Source: Sneathiella sp.
GTDB lineage: Bacteria; Pseudomonadota; Alphaproteobacteria; Sneathiellales; Sneathiellaceae
Length of the DNA stretch: 8,503 bases
Direction of reading: 5' to 3'
NCBI GenBank assembly: GCA_016765515.1
Contig: JAESPT010000105.1
Span: 1 to 8,503 of the forward strand
Shown here: one piece after another, positions 1-7,080 of the stretch
Layout: every line of letters starts with the position of its first letter
Numbering within the stretch: position 1 is the stretch's first letter
The notes under the pieces: model-generated
Databases searched by the model: none
The model's input: the letters and a program-made list of their open reading frames with translations, nothing else
What the model was told of the DNA's origin: nothing
Position numbers and translations under genes: made by a program

Positions 1-1
1 A

Positions 2-739
2 CTGGCGTTTGCCCTTGAAGGGTTTATCGGTGCGATCCTGTTCTTGTTGCAATTTCCGCATCCGTTGGTGGTTGCCGGGCTGACCTGCGCCCTCGCCTGG
101 TATCTAAGACGGTCTATCGGATTTACGATTTTTGTCTTGCTGGGTATTCTGCTGATTATTAATCAGGGATATTGGGAAGAGACAACTGAAACACTGGCTC
201 TGGTGCTGGCATCAACGTTGGTTTGTATGGTCGCGGGTATCCCTATTGGAATTTACGCCGCTCGAAAACCACTCTTTTTCTCGGCCATTCGTCCGGTCCT
301 CGATCTAATGCAGACTATTCCAACCTTTGTGTATCTCATTCCAGCGCTTATCTTGTTTGGCCTTGGCATGGTACCGGGGCTTATTGCCACGGTTATTTTT
401 GCACTGCCAGCGCCCATCCGACTGACCCAGTTGGGCATCTCCAGTACTCCTTCAGAATTGAAGGAAGCCGGTCTGGCTTTTGGCGGAAGCTCCTGGGCGA
501 TCTTGTGGAAAATTGAAATCCCCTATGCATTGCCGCAAATACGGGCTGGGATAACGCAGACGATCATGCTCTCTTTATCCATGGTAGTTATAGCGGCATT
601 GGTTGGTGCCGATGGTCTGGGGGTTCCAACGTTGCGCGCGCTTAACCAGGTGAATATTGCCAAAGGATTTGAAGTTGGCGTTGCGATCGTTCTTGTCGCC
701 ATCATACTGGATCGGATGATCCGCTCTTCGGAGGATTGA
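2..739 (+). CDS. choW: Choline ABC transporter permease ChoW (5'-truncated by window edge)
   Basis: This is the inner-membrane permease of a glycine betaine/choline-type ABC importer (BPD_transp_1 family). The reading frame is open from base 2 with no stop, so the gene starts before the window; the TTG at 44 is only an internal codon. About 245 residues are visible, and the ChoW family is usually near 280, so roughly 35 N-terminal residues are missing. Several hydrophobic segments are seen. The EAA loop that docks on the ATPase is at about 464-538 (KEAGLAFGGSSWAILWK, then IPYALPQI). The C-terminus is RSSED. The choV gene follows five bases after the stop, and the ATPase has the ChoV-type N-terminal insert, so choline is the best substrate guess. 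A ProW/OpuAB-type betaine or proline permease is the alternative. The periplasmic binding protein (choX) would be expected upstream, outside the window. Confidence 0.88.
   Translation: MAFALEGFIGAILFLLQFPHPLVVAGLTCALAWYLRRSIGFTIFVLLGILLIINQGYWEETTETLALVLASTLVCMVAGIPIGIYAARKPLFFSAIRPVLDLMQTIPTFVYLIPALILFGLGMVPGLIATVIFALPAPIRLTQLGISSTPSELKEAGLAFGGSSWAILWKIEIPYALPQIRAGITQTIMLSLSMVVIAALVGADGLGVPTLRALNQVNIAKGFEVGVAIVLVAIILDRMIRSSED
730..734 (+). promoter_or_regulatory. Ribosome binding site of choV (decides start)
   Basis: GGAGG lies inside the last codons of choW. It is ten bases before the ATG at 745 and only one base before the alternative in-frame TTG at 736. The spacing therefore selects ATG 745 as the choV start. 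Confidence 0.75.
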
Positions 740-744
740 CTGAG

Positions 745-1776
745 ATGGAAGTTGCTGTTCGATTTGATGACGTGTCTGTCATATTTGGGAGCAAGACCGC
801 AGACGCTCTGCAGCTTGCTAATGCTGGCGAAACCCGGGAGGTTATCAAGGATAAAACGGATAACGTTCTCGGAGTTTCAAAATGTAACCTGGATGTGGGG
901 GTTGGCGAAATTGTTGTTTTGATGGGCCTTTCCGGTTCCGGAAAATCGACACTCCTGCGGACAGTCAATGGACTTAATCCCATAACCGCCGGAACAGTAA
1001 CGGTTAGTAATGGCAGCCAAATGGTTGATATAGGCGCTGCAAACAAACAAAGTCTGCAGGCATTACGCAGTCATTCTGTGGCGATGGTTTTTCAGAATTT
1101 TGCACTTCTGCCGTGGCGGACGGTGTCAGAGAATGTTGGGCTTGGACTGGAGTTGTCCGGTTTACCCAAAGATGAGAGGGCCGAACGGGTTGCCCGGCAA
1201 CTGGAACTGGTTGGATTGGAAGATTGGGGAAATCGGAAAATTACAGAACTTTCCGGTGGGATGAGGCAGCGGGTGGGGTTGGCCCGCGCCTTTGTCACGG
1301 AAGCCCCTATCTTGTTGATGGACGAACCTTTCAGTGCGCTTGATCCGTTGATCCGTACGCATTTGCAGGACGAATTACTGGAATTACAGGAAAAATCCCA
1401 ACGGACAATTCTGTTTGTCAGCCATGATCTGGATGAAGCCATGAAAATTGGCAACAAAATCGCCATTATGAAGGGCGGGCGGATTATTCAATATGGGACA
1501 CCGCAGGAAATAGTCCTCAGCCCGGCAGATGATTACGTGAAGGATTTTGTTGCTCATATGAATCCGCTTAATGTTTTGCGGGCCGTGGATATTATGTCGC
1601 AATCTACCAATGGCAATGGCTCAATGGCAGCGCGTCAAGTTCCGGGACATACACCGATGCGGGACCTGATCCATATGATGTGGGAAAATTCTGACGATAT
1701 CGATGTGGCTCAGGAAAATAGTGTGATCGGATCAATCTCCTCGGGAGATGTTTTTCGCTCCCTTGCACGATTATAA
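745..1776 (+). CDS. choV: Choline ABC transporter ATP-binding protein ChoV
   Basis: Cytoplasmic ATPase that powers ChoW. All nucleotide-binding motifs are intact in the 343-aa product: Walker A GLSGSGKST (residues 61-69), the Q-loop glutamine in VFQNF (117), signature LSGGM (169-173), Walker B ILLMDEP (189-195) and the switch histidine in VSHD (227). Between the first strand and Walker A there is an insert of about 30 residues (AGETREVIKDKTDNVLGV). This insert is typical of the ChoV/ProV-like branch and supports choline specificity over general glycine betaine ATPases. After the ATPase core the tail ends VIGSISSGDVFRSLARL, which looks like the end of one CBS repeat; a full tandem CBS pair as in ProV/OpuAA is not visible. 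Translation is probably coupled to choW. The gene converges on the DUF1513 gene, and no convincing terminator was found in the 33 bases between them. Confidence 0.9.
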   Translation: MEVAVRFDDVSVIFGSKTADALQLANAGETREVIKDKTDNVLGVSKCNLDVGVGEIVVLMGLSGSGKSTLLRTVNGLNPITAGTVTVSNGSQMVDIGAANKQSLQALRSHSVAMVFQNFALLPWRTVSENVGLGLELSGLPKDERAERVARQLELVGLEDWGNRKITELSGGMRQRVGLARAFVTEAPILLMDEPFSALDPLIRTHLQDELLELQEKSQRTILFVSHDLDEAMKIGNKIAIMKGGRIIQYGTPQEIVLSPADDYVKDFVAHMNPLNVLRAVDIMSQSTNGNGSMAARQVPGHTPMRDLIHMMWENSDDIDVAQENSVIGSISSGDVFRSLARL

Positions 1777-1809
1777 AACGGTCCTTCCTCTGAATGTTTC
1801 AATAGATCA

Positions 1810-2895
1810 CTAGAGAGCCGTCATGTGATTGTCCCAGTTGATGGTGTGAGCGCGACGAACTCCGGCGCTGGTGAAAAGGGATCCGTCACCAGCGGAAACT
1901 AGAAAATCCCGGTTAAGACCTGCCAGGCCGCAAGCGTCTGTCTGCTTAATCTGCTGAACCTCTCTCTTGGTCGCGCATTCCCAAATAGAAACAAGATCTC
2001 CTCTGGGTGCGGAGAAGGCGACACGGCTCCCATCCTCATTTGTCGCAACGGAACCGATATACTGTTTGAGACGTAGACCACTGTCTGTCGGCAGATTTAG
2101 GGCTTCCAGTATTCTTCTTTGCCTGTTGATTTTAAAGAACAACGGAACGGGATCACTCTTAGGTCCTTGATATTGCCCACCAATCCAGATGTTCCCCGTT
2201 TTATCGCCTGCGAGATGACGCAGAGAAACTTGGTGTAGATTGGTGGAAAGGGTGAGGACTGTTTCAATTTCTCTGCTGCTAACGTCAATAAAAGCAATGG
2301 AGGGTTCCATATCCGGCAGGTTCAATTTTTGCCGAGGATAGTCCGGATGGGTGAGTATCCCGCCATTGGCTACGATCAGTGTTTTACCGTCATGGGACAG
2401 AATAATTTCATGAGGACCAATACCGCCGCTGTCTATTTCACCGATACGTCGAAAATGATCGGACGCATCGTAAATCCCCAATACACCTTTTTCATTGCGG
2501 AAATCATTTTCTGTCGCGAAAAGAAACTGCCCTTCTTTTGAGAAAACACCATGACCATAAAAACGACGGTTATCAGGTGGGGTGAAGGAAAATTCTGGCT
2601 TTTTAGTCACCAGGTTCAAAACTGTTGCAAAACGGCCTGGCCGCCTTGAAAAAATAACGGCAGTTTTTATATCCGTGCTTGTTGCAATACCATGACAACG
2701 ATGATCCAGTGGAAAAGAGGAGATGATTTCCCCAGCGTGACCAAGCATATAGGCGAGGTATGAACGGTCGGCTGTGCGCCCTGTGGTAACATATGCAATA
2801 TCATCCGCTGCCCAGGCCGATGGAATGTTGTGGATAAAGGAAGCTGTCAGGGCACCTTTTAGCAATGAACGTCTATTAATCTCCATCAAGCGCAT
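1810..2895 (-). CDS. DUF1513 family protein, Tat-exported, last gene of the imelysin operon
   Basis: A 361-aa protein of the DUF1513 family, function unproven. The N-terminus carries a twin-arginine signal (NRRSLLKG, residues 7-14), a short hydrophobic stretch and a likely cleavage site after AWA (27-29), so it is predicted to be exported folded to the periplasm. The mature part has repeated motifs such as GIGPHEIILSHDGKTLIVAN and HGVFSKEGQFLFATEND, which fit beta-propeller blades (inference). It is the distal gene of the imelysin cluster. Its start overlaps the end of the upstream imelysin-like gene by 20 bases (ATG 2895) or 11 bases (ATG 2886). GGGG four bases before ATG 2895 is a weak ribosome site and ATG 2886 has none, so 2895 is kept and translational coupling is likely. 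The Tat signal is present with either start. Tat use suggests a cofactor or metal bound before export, but no ligand can be read from the sequence. Confidence 0.85.
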   Translation of the reverse strand: MRLMEINRRSLLKGALTASFIHNIPSAWAADDIAYVTTGRTADRSYLAYMLGHAGEIISSFPLDHRCHGIATSTDIKTAVIFSRRPGRFATVLNLVTKKPEFSFTPPDNRRFYGHGVFSKEGQFLFATENDFRNEKGVLGIYDASDHFRRIGEIDSGGIGPHEIILSHDGKTLIVANGGILTHPDYPRQKLNLPDMEPSIAFIDVSSREIETVLTLSTNLHQVSLRHLAGDKTGNIWIGGQYQGPKSDPVPLFFKINRQRRILEALNLPTDSGLRLKQYIGSVATNEDGSRVAFSAPRGDLVSIWECATKREVQQIKQTDACGLAGLNRDFLVSAGDGSLFTSAGVRRAHTINWDNHMTAL

Positions 2896-3982
2896 TAAAC
2901 CCCATGGTTATGCCGAGTATCTGCGGATAATAGAGCGCAAGTATATCATTCGCTCCTTTGAGGGGATTTGAGATATAGGAGAGTTTTTCATACCCTTCTT
3001 TGGACGCCAAAATATCTTTGTAAGCGGTATTTTTTTCAATAAACGGTCGTAGTGCTTTCCTGATCTGACGAAATTCAAATTCCAGCCCGGATGCATGGCC
3101 GCGGTCCTCTAAGGGGAGCAATGTGAACAGTTTTCCCTCTTTTTGCAGGGTCACGAGAGATGATAAATTTGCATCAAGTGCGTGCAGAAATAGATTACTC
3201 CTCCATAAGGGAACCCGTTTTGGCCGGGCATCCAGTTGGCTCGTAGCCAGGGACGGGGCAAGTTTCAACGCTGAAATGGACTGAAGCAGTTCTGATGACC
3301 GTTGAAGGATATCGCGAATAACCTCCGTGTCATTTTTGAAAATGGCATTGTTTGGTCCCGCAGAAAGCATGATTTGTGAATAACCTTCCGTGTTCTTCCA
3401 ACTGTTTAGAATATCTGAAGACGTCTTCACAATAGCCGTGCTGATAGCGTGGGCATATAGACAGCGAAAACTGTTTTTTGTGCCAGTGATGAGGTTTTCA
3501 GATCCCTGTCCAAAAAGTGTAAATTCAAGGGCCAATATCCCCTGTACCGCGACGCTTTTCTTTTGAAGGATTTCAAGGGGGAGTATTGAAAGATCGGCGC
3601 TTGCCAGAATTTTCTGAACTTGTTTTATGCCGCGGGAACGGCGGTCAGGCCAGAAGAAAAGTCGTTCGTACCTGTTGTCTTTGCGCGCGGGGCCAAATCG
3701 AAAGACCTCAACTTCGGACCAGCTTTTGATAAGATCCTTGAACCCGGCTTGTACCTTGGAGTGTTGGGCCAAGTTTGCTGAATGACAATGCTGTTTTATA
3801 GACGACGTCTGAATTTTTGCTGAAGAATGCAGTCTTTCATATCCGGGCAGGATCACGGAATTGATGATTGCTTTGATGACGGGCTTGTAGAGGTTCTTTT
3901 CAGTCTCGCTTTCGGCATAGGAAAAAGAGACAGAGAATGTTGCCGCCAGCAACACTCCTACAATAAGTTTTTTCAATACCAT
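2876..3982 (-). CDS. Imelysin-like (peptidase M75 / EfeO C-domain type) periplasmic protein with degenerate GxHxxE
   Basis: A 368-aa secreted helical protein of the imelysin family, which is associated with bacterial iron uptake. A Sec signal peptide (MVLKKLIVGVLLAATFSVSF) ends near SYA (residue 23), with no lipobox. Family features are the SEVEVFRFGP stretch (89-98), LFFWPDRR (108-115) and the motif region around 148-158. There the family's GxHxxE appears as G148-I-L-A-L-E153, so leucine replaces the putative metal-ligand histidine. An H65-C66-H67 cluster lies near the N-terminus. The frame extends to a GTG at 3994 that overlaps the upstream stop, but GTGAGG with six-base spacing selects the ATG at 3982. 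The gene sits 8 bases after the di-heme oxidoreductase gene and overlaps the DUF1513 gene. In the known version of this cluster a second, divergent imelysin is expected at this place. Role in iron handling is by context; peptidase activity is doubtful. Confidence 0.85.
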   Translation of the reverse strand: MVLKKLIVGVLLAATFSVSFSYAESETEKNLYKPVIKAIINSVILPGYERLHSSAKIQTSSIKQHCHSANLAQHSKVQAGFKDLIKSWSEVEVFRFGPARKDNRYERLFFWPDRRSRGIKQVQKILASADLSILPLEILQKKSVAVQGILALEFTLFGQGSENLITGTKNSFRCLYAHAISTAIVKTSSDILNSWKNTEGYSQIMLSAGPNNAIFKNDTEVIRDILQRSSELLQSISALKLAPSLATSQLDARPKRVPLWRSNLFLHALDANLSSLVTLQKEGKLFTLLPLEDRGHASGLEFEFRQIRKALRPFIEKNTAYKDILASKEGYEKLSYISNPLKGANDILALYYPQILGITMGFNALDGD

Positions 3983-3988
3983 CAGGGT

Positions 3989-3994
3989 CCTCAC
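3989..3994 (-). promoter_or_regulatory. Ribosome binding site of the second imelysin gene (decides start)
   Basis: On the minus strand GTGAGG precedes the ATG at 3982 by six bases. The upstream GTG at 3994 is itself part of this motif and has no purine-rich sequence before it. ATG 3982 also puts a normal-length n-region on the signal peptide. Confidence 0.65.
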
Positions 3995-5520
3995 AGAGAG
4001 TTCAAAAAGCGAAGGAGCACATCTCTATCGCTTTTTGTCATATTGGCGACAGCGTCTCGCGAGCTTTTCGCTTCTCCTCCATGCCACAGGATGGCTTCCA
4101 GCAGGTTTCTTGCTCGCCCGTCATGGAGAAAATTGGTGTGACCATTGACTGTTTCTGTGAGGCCAATGCCCCACAAAGGGGCAGTACGCCATTCATTTCC
4201 AGAAGCGCTTCCCACGGGACGGTTATCGGCAAGGCCGTCTCCCATGTCATGCAAAAGTAAATCCGTATAGGGCCAAATCAGCTGAAATTGATGTTCTTTT
4301 TGTGGCGCGTCCCGGCGGGTGACATATTTGGGGGTATGACACTCCGCGCAGCCGGCGCCATAGAACACTTCTTTGCCGCGTAGAACCTCCTTATTCTGTA
4401 CGTTCCGGCGGGCTGGCACCGCAAGATTGCGGGAATAGAAGGTCACCAAATCCAGAACCGGGTTTGGTGCTTCTGTACCACCTAAATGTTTTTGAACACC
4501 GGATGGACGATCAAGACAGTCCTTTTGATTGAGTGTGCAATCGCCCCAATGACGGGGAGCCAGCGGACTTGAAATACCGATATCACCGGCAAAGGCGCTG
4601 GCGGATTGCAACGCAACTGACGGAGTTGATGCTTTCCAGCCAAACAGGCCTAGAAGGCGTTCCCCATTTCTTGCACCAGAAACTTCACTGATTTTGCCTG
4701 AAATTCCGTTGTTATCGGTATCAGAAGGGTCCGCCTGAATGCGAATGTCGCCCGGGTGAATGGCTTCAATCAGGCCAAGACCGATCATTTGCGGCGCAAC
4801 ACGCGGAGACAGAAAAACATCCTTTGCCATGGGACCATAGCCCAGGTTGGCGACGGAATAGGAGGGCTTGCGCAGAGAGACGACTTCGCCATCAGCGAGC
4901 GTAACCAGTTGTTCTGTATATTTAATCACCATCCTACCTTCTGCCTGAAGGCCGGTGACAGCAAAATCCTGTAACTGTCCACCATAGGTTGGTTCCGGTA
5001 TTAATGCGTGTTCACCTGAGGCGATCATCGCTCTTTCCGCGTCTGTTTTTGGCGGAACAGACAAACGTAGAAACATAGACGTGGCCAGATCGTCCGGCCC
5101 TTTCGGCGGATGTCCCCGACCGTCTTTTAAATGGCACCGTTGGCAGGAGCGTGCATTGAAAAGCGGACCAAGACCATCGGATGCCTGGGTGGACGCGGGG
5201 GATGGAACCCAGATTTTTCGAAATAGACCATTGCCCAATTTAAAATCACGCTGGCCTTCAAAATCTAGATTTTCAAGATGTTGAGAAAAGGCATTCTCGT
5301 TCGGTGATGCAGTAGAGGTCGTACCGCCAGCGGACAGGGTCTCAAATCGTTCAGCCTTGGTGAAATCGCTGGTTTTCTGCGTTACTTTCAGGACGCGAGA
5401 TCTGTCTTCCGCTGTCAGATCATTCCTGTACTCATTTGAGGCGGCAACGACTGGATTTTGAACAGGCAAAAGGACGGATAGCAGACTAATTACTGCGGCC
5501 AGGAGGGTTTTTTTGTACAT
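3991..5520 (-). CDS. Di-heme oxidoreductase family protein (DUF1111, putative thiol oxidoreductase)
   Basis: A 509-aa periplasmic cytochrome c-type protein of the DUF1111/DiHORP family, often named putative thiol oxidoreductase. A Sec signal peptide (KKTLLAAVISLLSVLLP) ends near VVAA (24-27). Two c-type heme sites are present: CQRCH (126-130), preceded by GLGPLFNARS, and CAECH (391-395), preceded by FYGAG. Other conserved blocks are LHDMGDGLAD (423-432), FLHDGRA (464-470) and AILWHGGEA (476-484). MauG-like di-heme enzymes and cytochrome c peroxidases share the two-heme layout, but the real substrate here is unknown. A role in changing iron redox state for the neighbouring imelysins is inference from context. 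The gene follows a terminator-like hairpin, has only a weak purine-rich stretch (AGAG) before its ATG, and leads the tightly packed distal three genes. Maturation would need a cytochrome c assembly system encoded elsewhere. Confidence 0.9.
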   Translation of the reverse strand: MYKKTLLAAVISLLSVLLPVQNPVVAASNEYRNDLTAEDRSRVLKVTQKTSDFTKAERFETLSAGGTTSTASPNENAFSQHLENLDFEGQRDFKLGNGLFRKIWVPSPASTQASDGLGPLFNARSCQRCHLKDGRGHPPKGPDDLATSMFLRLSVPPKTDAERAMIASGEHALIPEPTYGGQLQDFAVTGLQAEGRMVIKYTEQLVTLADGEVVSLRKPSYSVANLGYGPMAKDVFLSPRVAPQMIGLGLIEAIHPGDIRIQADPSDTDNNGISGKISEVSGARNGERLLGLFGWKASTPSVALQSASAFAGDIGISSPLAPRHWGDCTLNQKDCLDRPSGVQKHLGGTEAPNPVLDLVTFYSRNLAVPARRNVQNKEVLRGKEVFYGAGCAECHTPKYVTRRDAPQKEHQFQLIWPYTDLLLHDMGDGLADNRPVGSASGNEWRTAPLWGIGLTETVNGHTNFLHDGRARNLLEAILWHGGEAKSSRDAVANMTKSDRDVLLRFLNSL

Positions 5521-5534
5521 TTTCTAGCTCTGAC

Positions 5535-5563
5535 AAAAAGGGGGCGATGGATTGCATCGCCCC
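5535..5563 (-). terminator. Intrinsic terminator / attenuator between the first imelysin gene and the di-heme oxidoreductase gene
   Basis: On the minus strand a perfect 9-bp stem, GGGGCGATG paired with CATCGCCCC (arms at 5563-5555 and 5549-5541), encloses a 5-base loop. It is followed by C and then five T (5539-5535). It begins 18 bases after the imelysin stop and ends 14 bases before the next ATG. On the plus strand the hairpin is followed by GGCAGGG with no T-run, so it acts only in the direction of the operon. The short T-run suggests partial rather than complete termination. Confidence 0.78.
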
Positions 5564-5581
5564 GGCAGGGATTTAACGGTA

Positions 5582-6868
5582 TTACTGGAAGACAGCATTG
5601 GGGTTATCGAGGCTATCAGATCCTTCAATCTCAAGAGTTTTAAGGCCAAGGATAGACACAGCCCGTTCAATGGATCGTGTTTGATTGATCAACCCATCAA
5701 TTGCGGCCTGGACAACAACGTTACCCTGTATATTGCCTTCACCAATCATCTGGTCATACGCTTCTATACTTTCCGCGCGGGCTTTCATGATAGCCATAGC
5801 CGTCACGGTCATATTGATTTTTTTTGTAAGCTCCGCATCAATCGATGCATCTTTTGATTTCACTAAATCGGAGATAGACGGGCCGCTAACAATGGCGCCA
5901 TCAAGACGGCGATAATGCGCGGTATAGACGTTGCGAATGCCGATCTGGTCAAAATAATGTGAATTATGAGTGTTGTCGGAGAAGCAATCATGTTCTTCCT
6001 CGGGGTCATTGAGAAGCAGACCAAGCTTCATACGTTCGCCCGCCACTTCCCCGTAGGAGAGGGACCCCATTCCGGTCAGGATGACAGAAAGTTTTGCTGT
6101 TGGATTATCCAAGAGGATTTTACGGGCTTCACCATTTTCTGCCCAGTTTCCAACCATTTCCTCCAGATCACTCAGAAGAAGTTTCGATGCTGAGGTGAGA
6201 TATTCGGCGCGGCGCTTACAGTTGCCACCGGTACAATTACTTACGTCATAATCGCTGGCGGGGCGGTTTCCGGCTCCAGGGCCTGTTCCGTTCAGGTCCT
6301 GACCCCACAAGAGAAATTCTATTGCATGATATCCCGTTGCTACATTGGCCTCCACTTTATCGGCTTCATGCAGCGTATCCGAGAGCAGGGAAGGGGTTAT
6401 TTTCTGTGCATTTATCTGTTTACCATTTACCGTCAGGATGGGATTTGCGATGACGTTTACTGTATAAAGGCGGTTCTCATCGGACTCGTTACCGTATGAA
6501 TTATCAACATAATCGATAAGACCTTCATCGAGCGGCCAAGCATTAACGCGTCCTTCCCAATCATCAACAATTGCGTTGCCAAAGCGGAATACTTCCGTTT
6601 GCTGATAGGGTGCGCGAGCTGCAATCCAGGCTATGCGAGCCACGGCCAGTGTTTCCTGTGATGGATTAGCAATTAGGGAACTTATTGACGCATCCAGGGT
6701 GCGCGCGGCGATCAAGCTGTCTTCAAATCCAGCATATGCAATATCAGCATAGGTGGACAGAACTGACGTTGGGTCAATATTTTTGGCCATTGCTTGTGGT
6801 GTTACCAGCATGACAAAGCCAGCGACCAGGCAGATTGATCGGTTCAGGTTTTTGAAAAGATGAAGCAT
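5582..6868 (-). CDS. Imelysin family protein (peptidase M75, ICMP-like), first gene of the iron-linked operon
   Basis: A 428-aa periplasmic protein of the imelysin family, related to Pseudomonas IcmP and the cyanobacterial iron-regulated IrpA. A Sec signal peptide ends at AMA (residues 26-28), without a lipobox. The GxHxxE motif is intact in GYHAIEFLLWGQD (179-191: G179, H181, E184). Other family blocks are TEVFRFGN (91-98), VNAWPLDEGLIDYV (108-121), the Cys pair NCTGGNC (211-217) and EEEHDCFSDNTH (290-301). The frame runs upstream to an ATG at 6997, but that part would cover the promoter and puts 43 polar residues before the signal peptide. ATG 6868, with GGAA five bases before it, is therefore chosen. 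The family was first described as insulin-cleaving metallopeptidases, while structural work favours an iron-uptake role. The exact ligand is unknown. A hairpin terminator follows the gene. Confidence 0.9.
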   Translation of the reverse strand: MLHLFKNLNRSICLVAGFVMLVTPQAMAKNIDPTSVLSTYADIAYAGFEDSLIAARTLDASISSLIANPSQETLAVARIAWIAARAPYQQTEVFRFGNAIVDDWEGRVNAWPLDEGLIDYVDNSYGNESDENRLYTVNVIANPILTVNGKQINAQKITPSLLSDTLHEADKVEANVATGYHAIEFLLWGQDLNGTGPGAGNRPASDYDVSNCTGGNCKRRAEYLTSASKLLLSDLEEMVGNWAENGEARKILLDNPTAKLSVILTGMGSLSYGEVAGERMKLGLLLNDPEEEHDCFSDNTHNSHYFDQIGIRNVYTAHYRRLDGAIVSGPSISDLVKSKDASIDAELTKKINMTVTAMAIMKARAESIEAYDQMIGEGNIQGNVVVQAAIDGLINQTRSIERAVSILGLKTLEIEGSDSLDNPNAVFQ

Positions 6869-6962
6869 AGAATTTCCATAATTTGAATTTGGCGTGGTCA
6901 ACCGAATTGTATTGATCGGTGTGTTGGTTGAGATTTGTTGCATGTGAAAATCAGAATTGATC

Positions 6963-6975
6963 GCAATATTATTGC
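6963..6975. promoter_or_regulatory. 13-bp perfect palindrome over the -10 region (candidate Fur/Mur-type operator)
   Basis: GCAATA-T-TATTGC is a perfect 6-1-6 dyad. It contains the proposed -10 element of the imelysin promoter. The GCAAT...ATTGC layout resembles the alphaproteobacterial Fur/Mur motif (TGCAA...TTGCA), as recalled; the outer T and A are not present. Protein assignment is inference. Confidence 0.45.
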
Positions 6976-6994
6976 TATTAAGAATTATTATCAA
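6966..6994 (-). promoter_or_regulatory. Sigma70-like promoter of the imelysin operon
   Basis: Minus strand: TTGATA (6994-6989, five of six to TTGACA), a 17-base spacer, then TAATAT (6971-6966, four of six to TATAAT). Transcription would begin near 6959 and leave a leader of about 90 bases before ATG 6868. This is the only well-spaced pair I found in the 205-base gap. Confidence 0.55.
6979..6993. promoter_or_regulatory. Fur-box-like site over the -35 region
   Basis: Minus strand TGATAAT-A-ATTCTTA matches the 7-1-7 Fur pattern TGATAAT-n-ATTATCA at 12 of 14 positions and overlaps the -35 hexamer. Iron control of imelysin genes is known in other bacteria. AT-rich sequence can match by chance, so this is only a candidate. 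Confidence 0.45.
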
Positions 6995-7051
6995 CAAAAA
7001 TTTACGTGTGGATTAGTTTTTATGGAATTTTGAAATAACGCAGTCTGGTGA

Positions 7052-7080
7052 AAGAATAAAAGATCTCGATTTGCTAGATC
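7052..7080 (-). terminator. Possible weak terminator after the WYL regulator gene
   Basis: On the minus strand GATCT (7080-7076) can pair with AGATC (7066-7062) around a 9-base loop, followed by TTTTATTCTTT. The regulator's stop codon lies at the base of the loop. The stem has only five pairs with low GC, so termination would be weak at best. Confidence 0.3.

Noticed and set aside
1777..1830. Bidirectional terminator between choV and the DUF1513 gene
   Set aside because: Only short interrupted pairing (ACGG/CCGT and CTCT/AGAG) is seen, without T-runs on either side.
2329..2541. Plus-strand 70-codon frame opposite the DUF1513 gene
   Set aside because: Antisense to a well-supported family gene, with no ribosome site or recognisable protein features; a shadow frame.
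5552..5857. Plus-strand 101-codon frame opposite the end of the first imelysin
   Set aside because: It runs through the terminator hairpin and lies opposite conserved imelysin coding sequence; no protein features.
6898..6931. Leader hairpin TCAACC / GGTTGA upstream of the first imelysin
   Set aside because: Only six pairs around a 22-base loop, with no following T-run and no recognisable riboswitch pattern.
6869..6997. N-terminal extension of the first imelysin to ATG 6997
   Set aside because: It would place 43 polar residues before a clear Sec signal peptide and would cover the promoter and both dyads.
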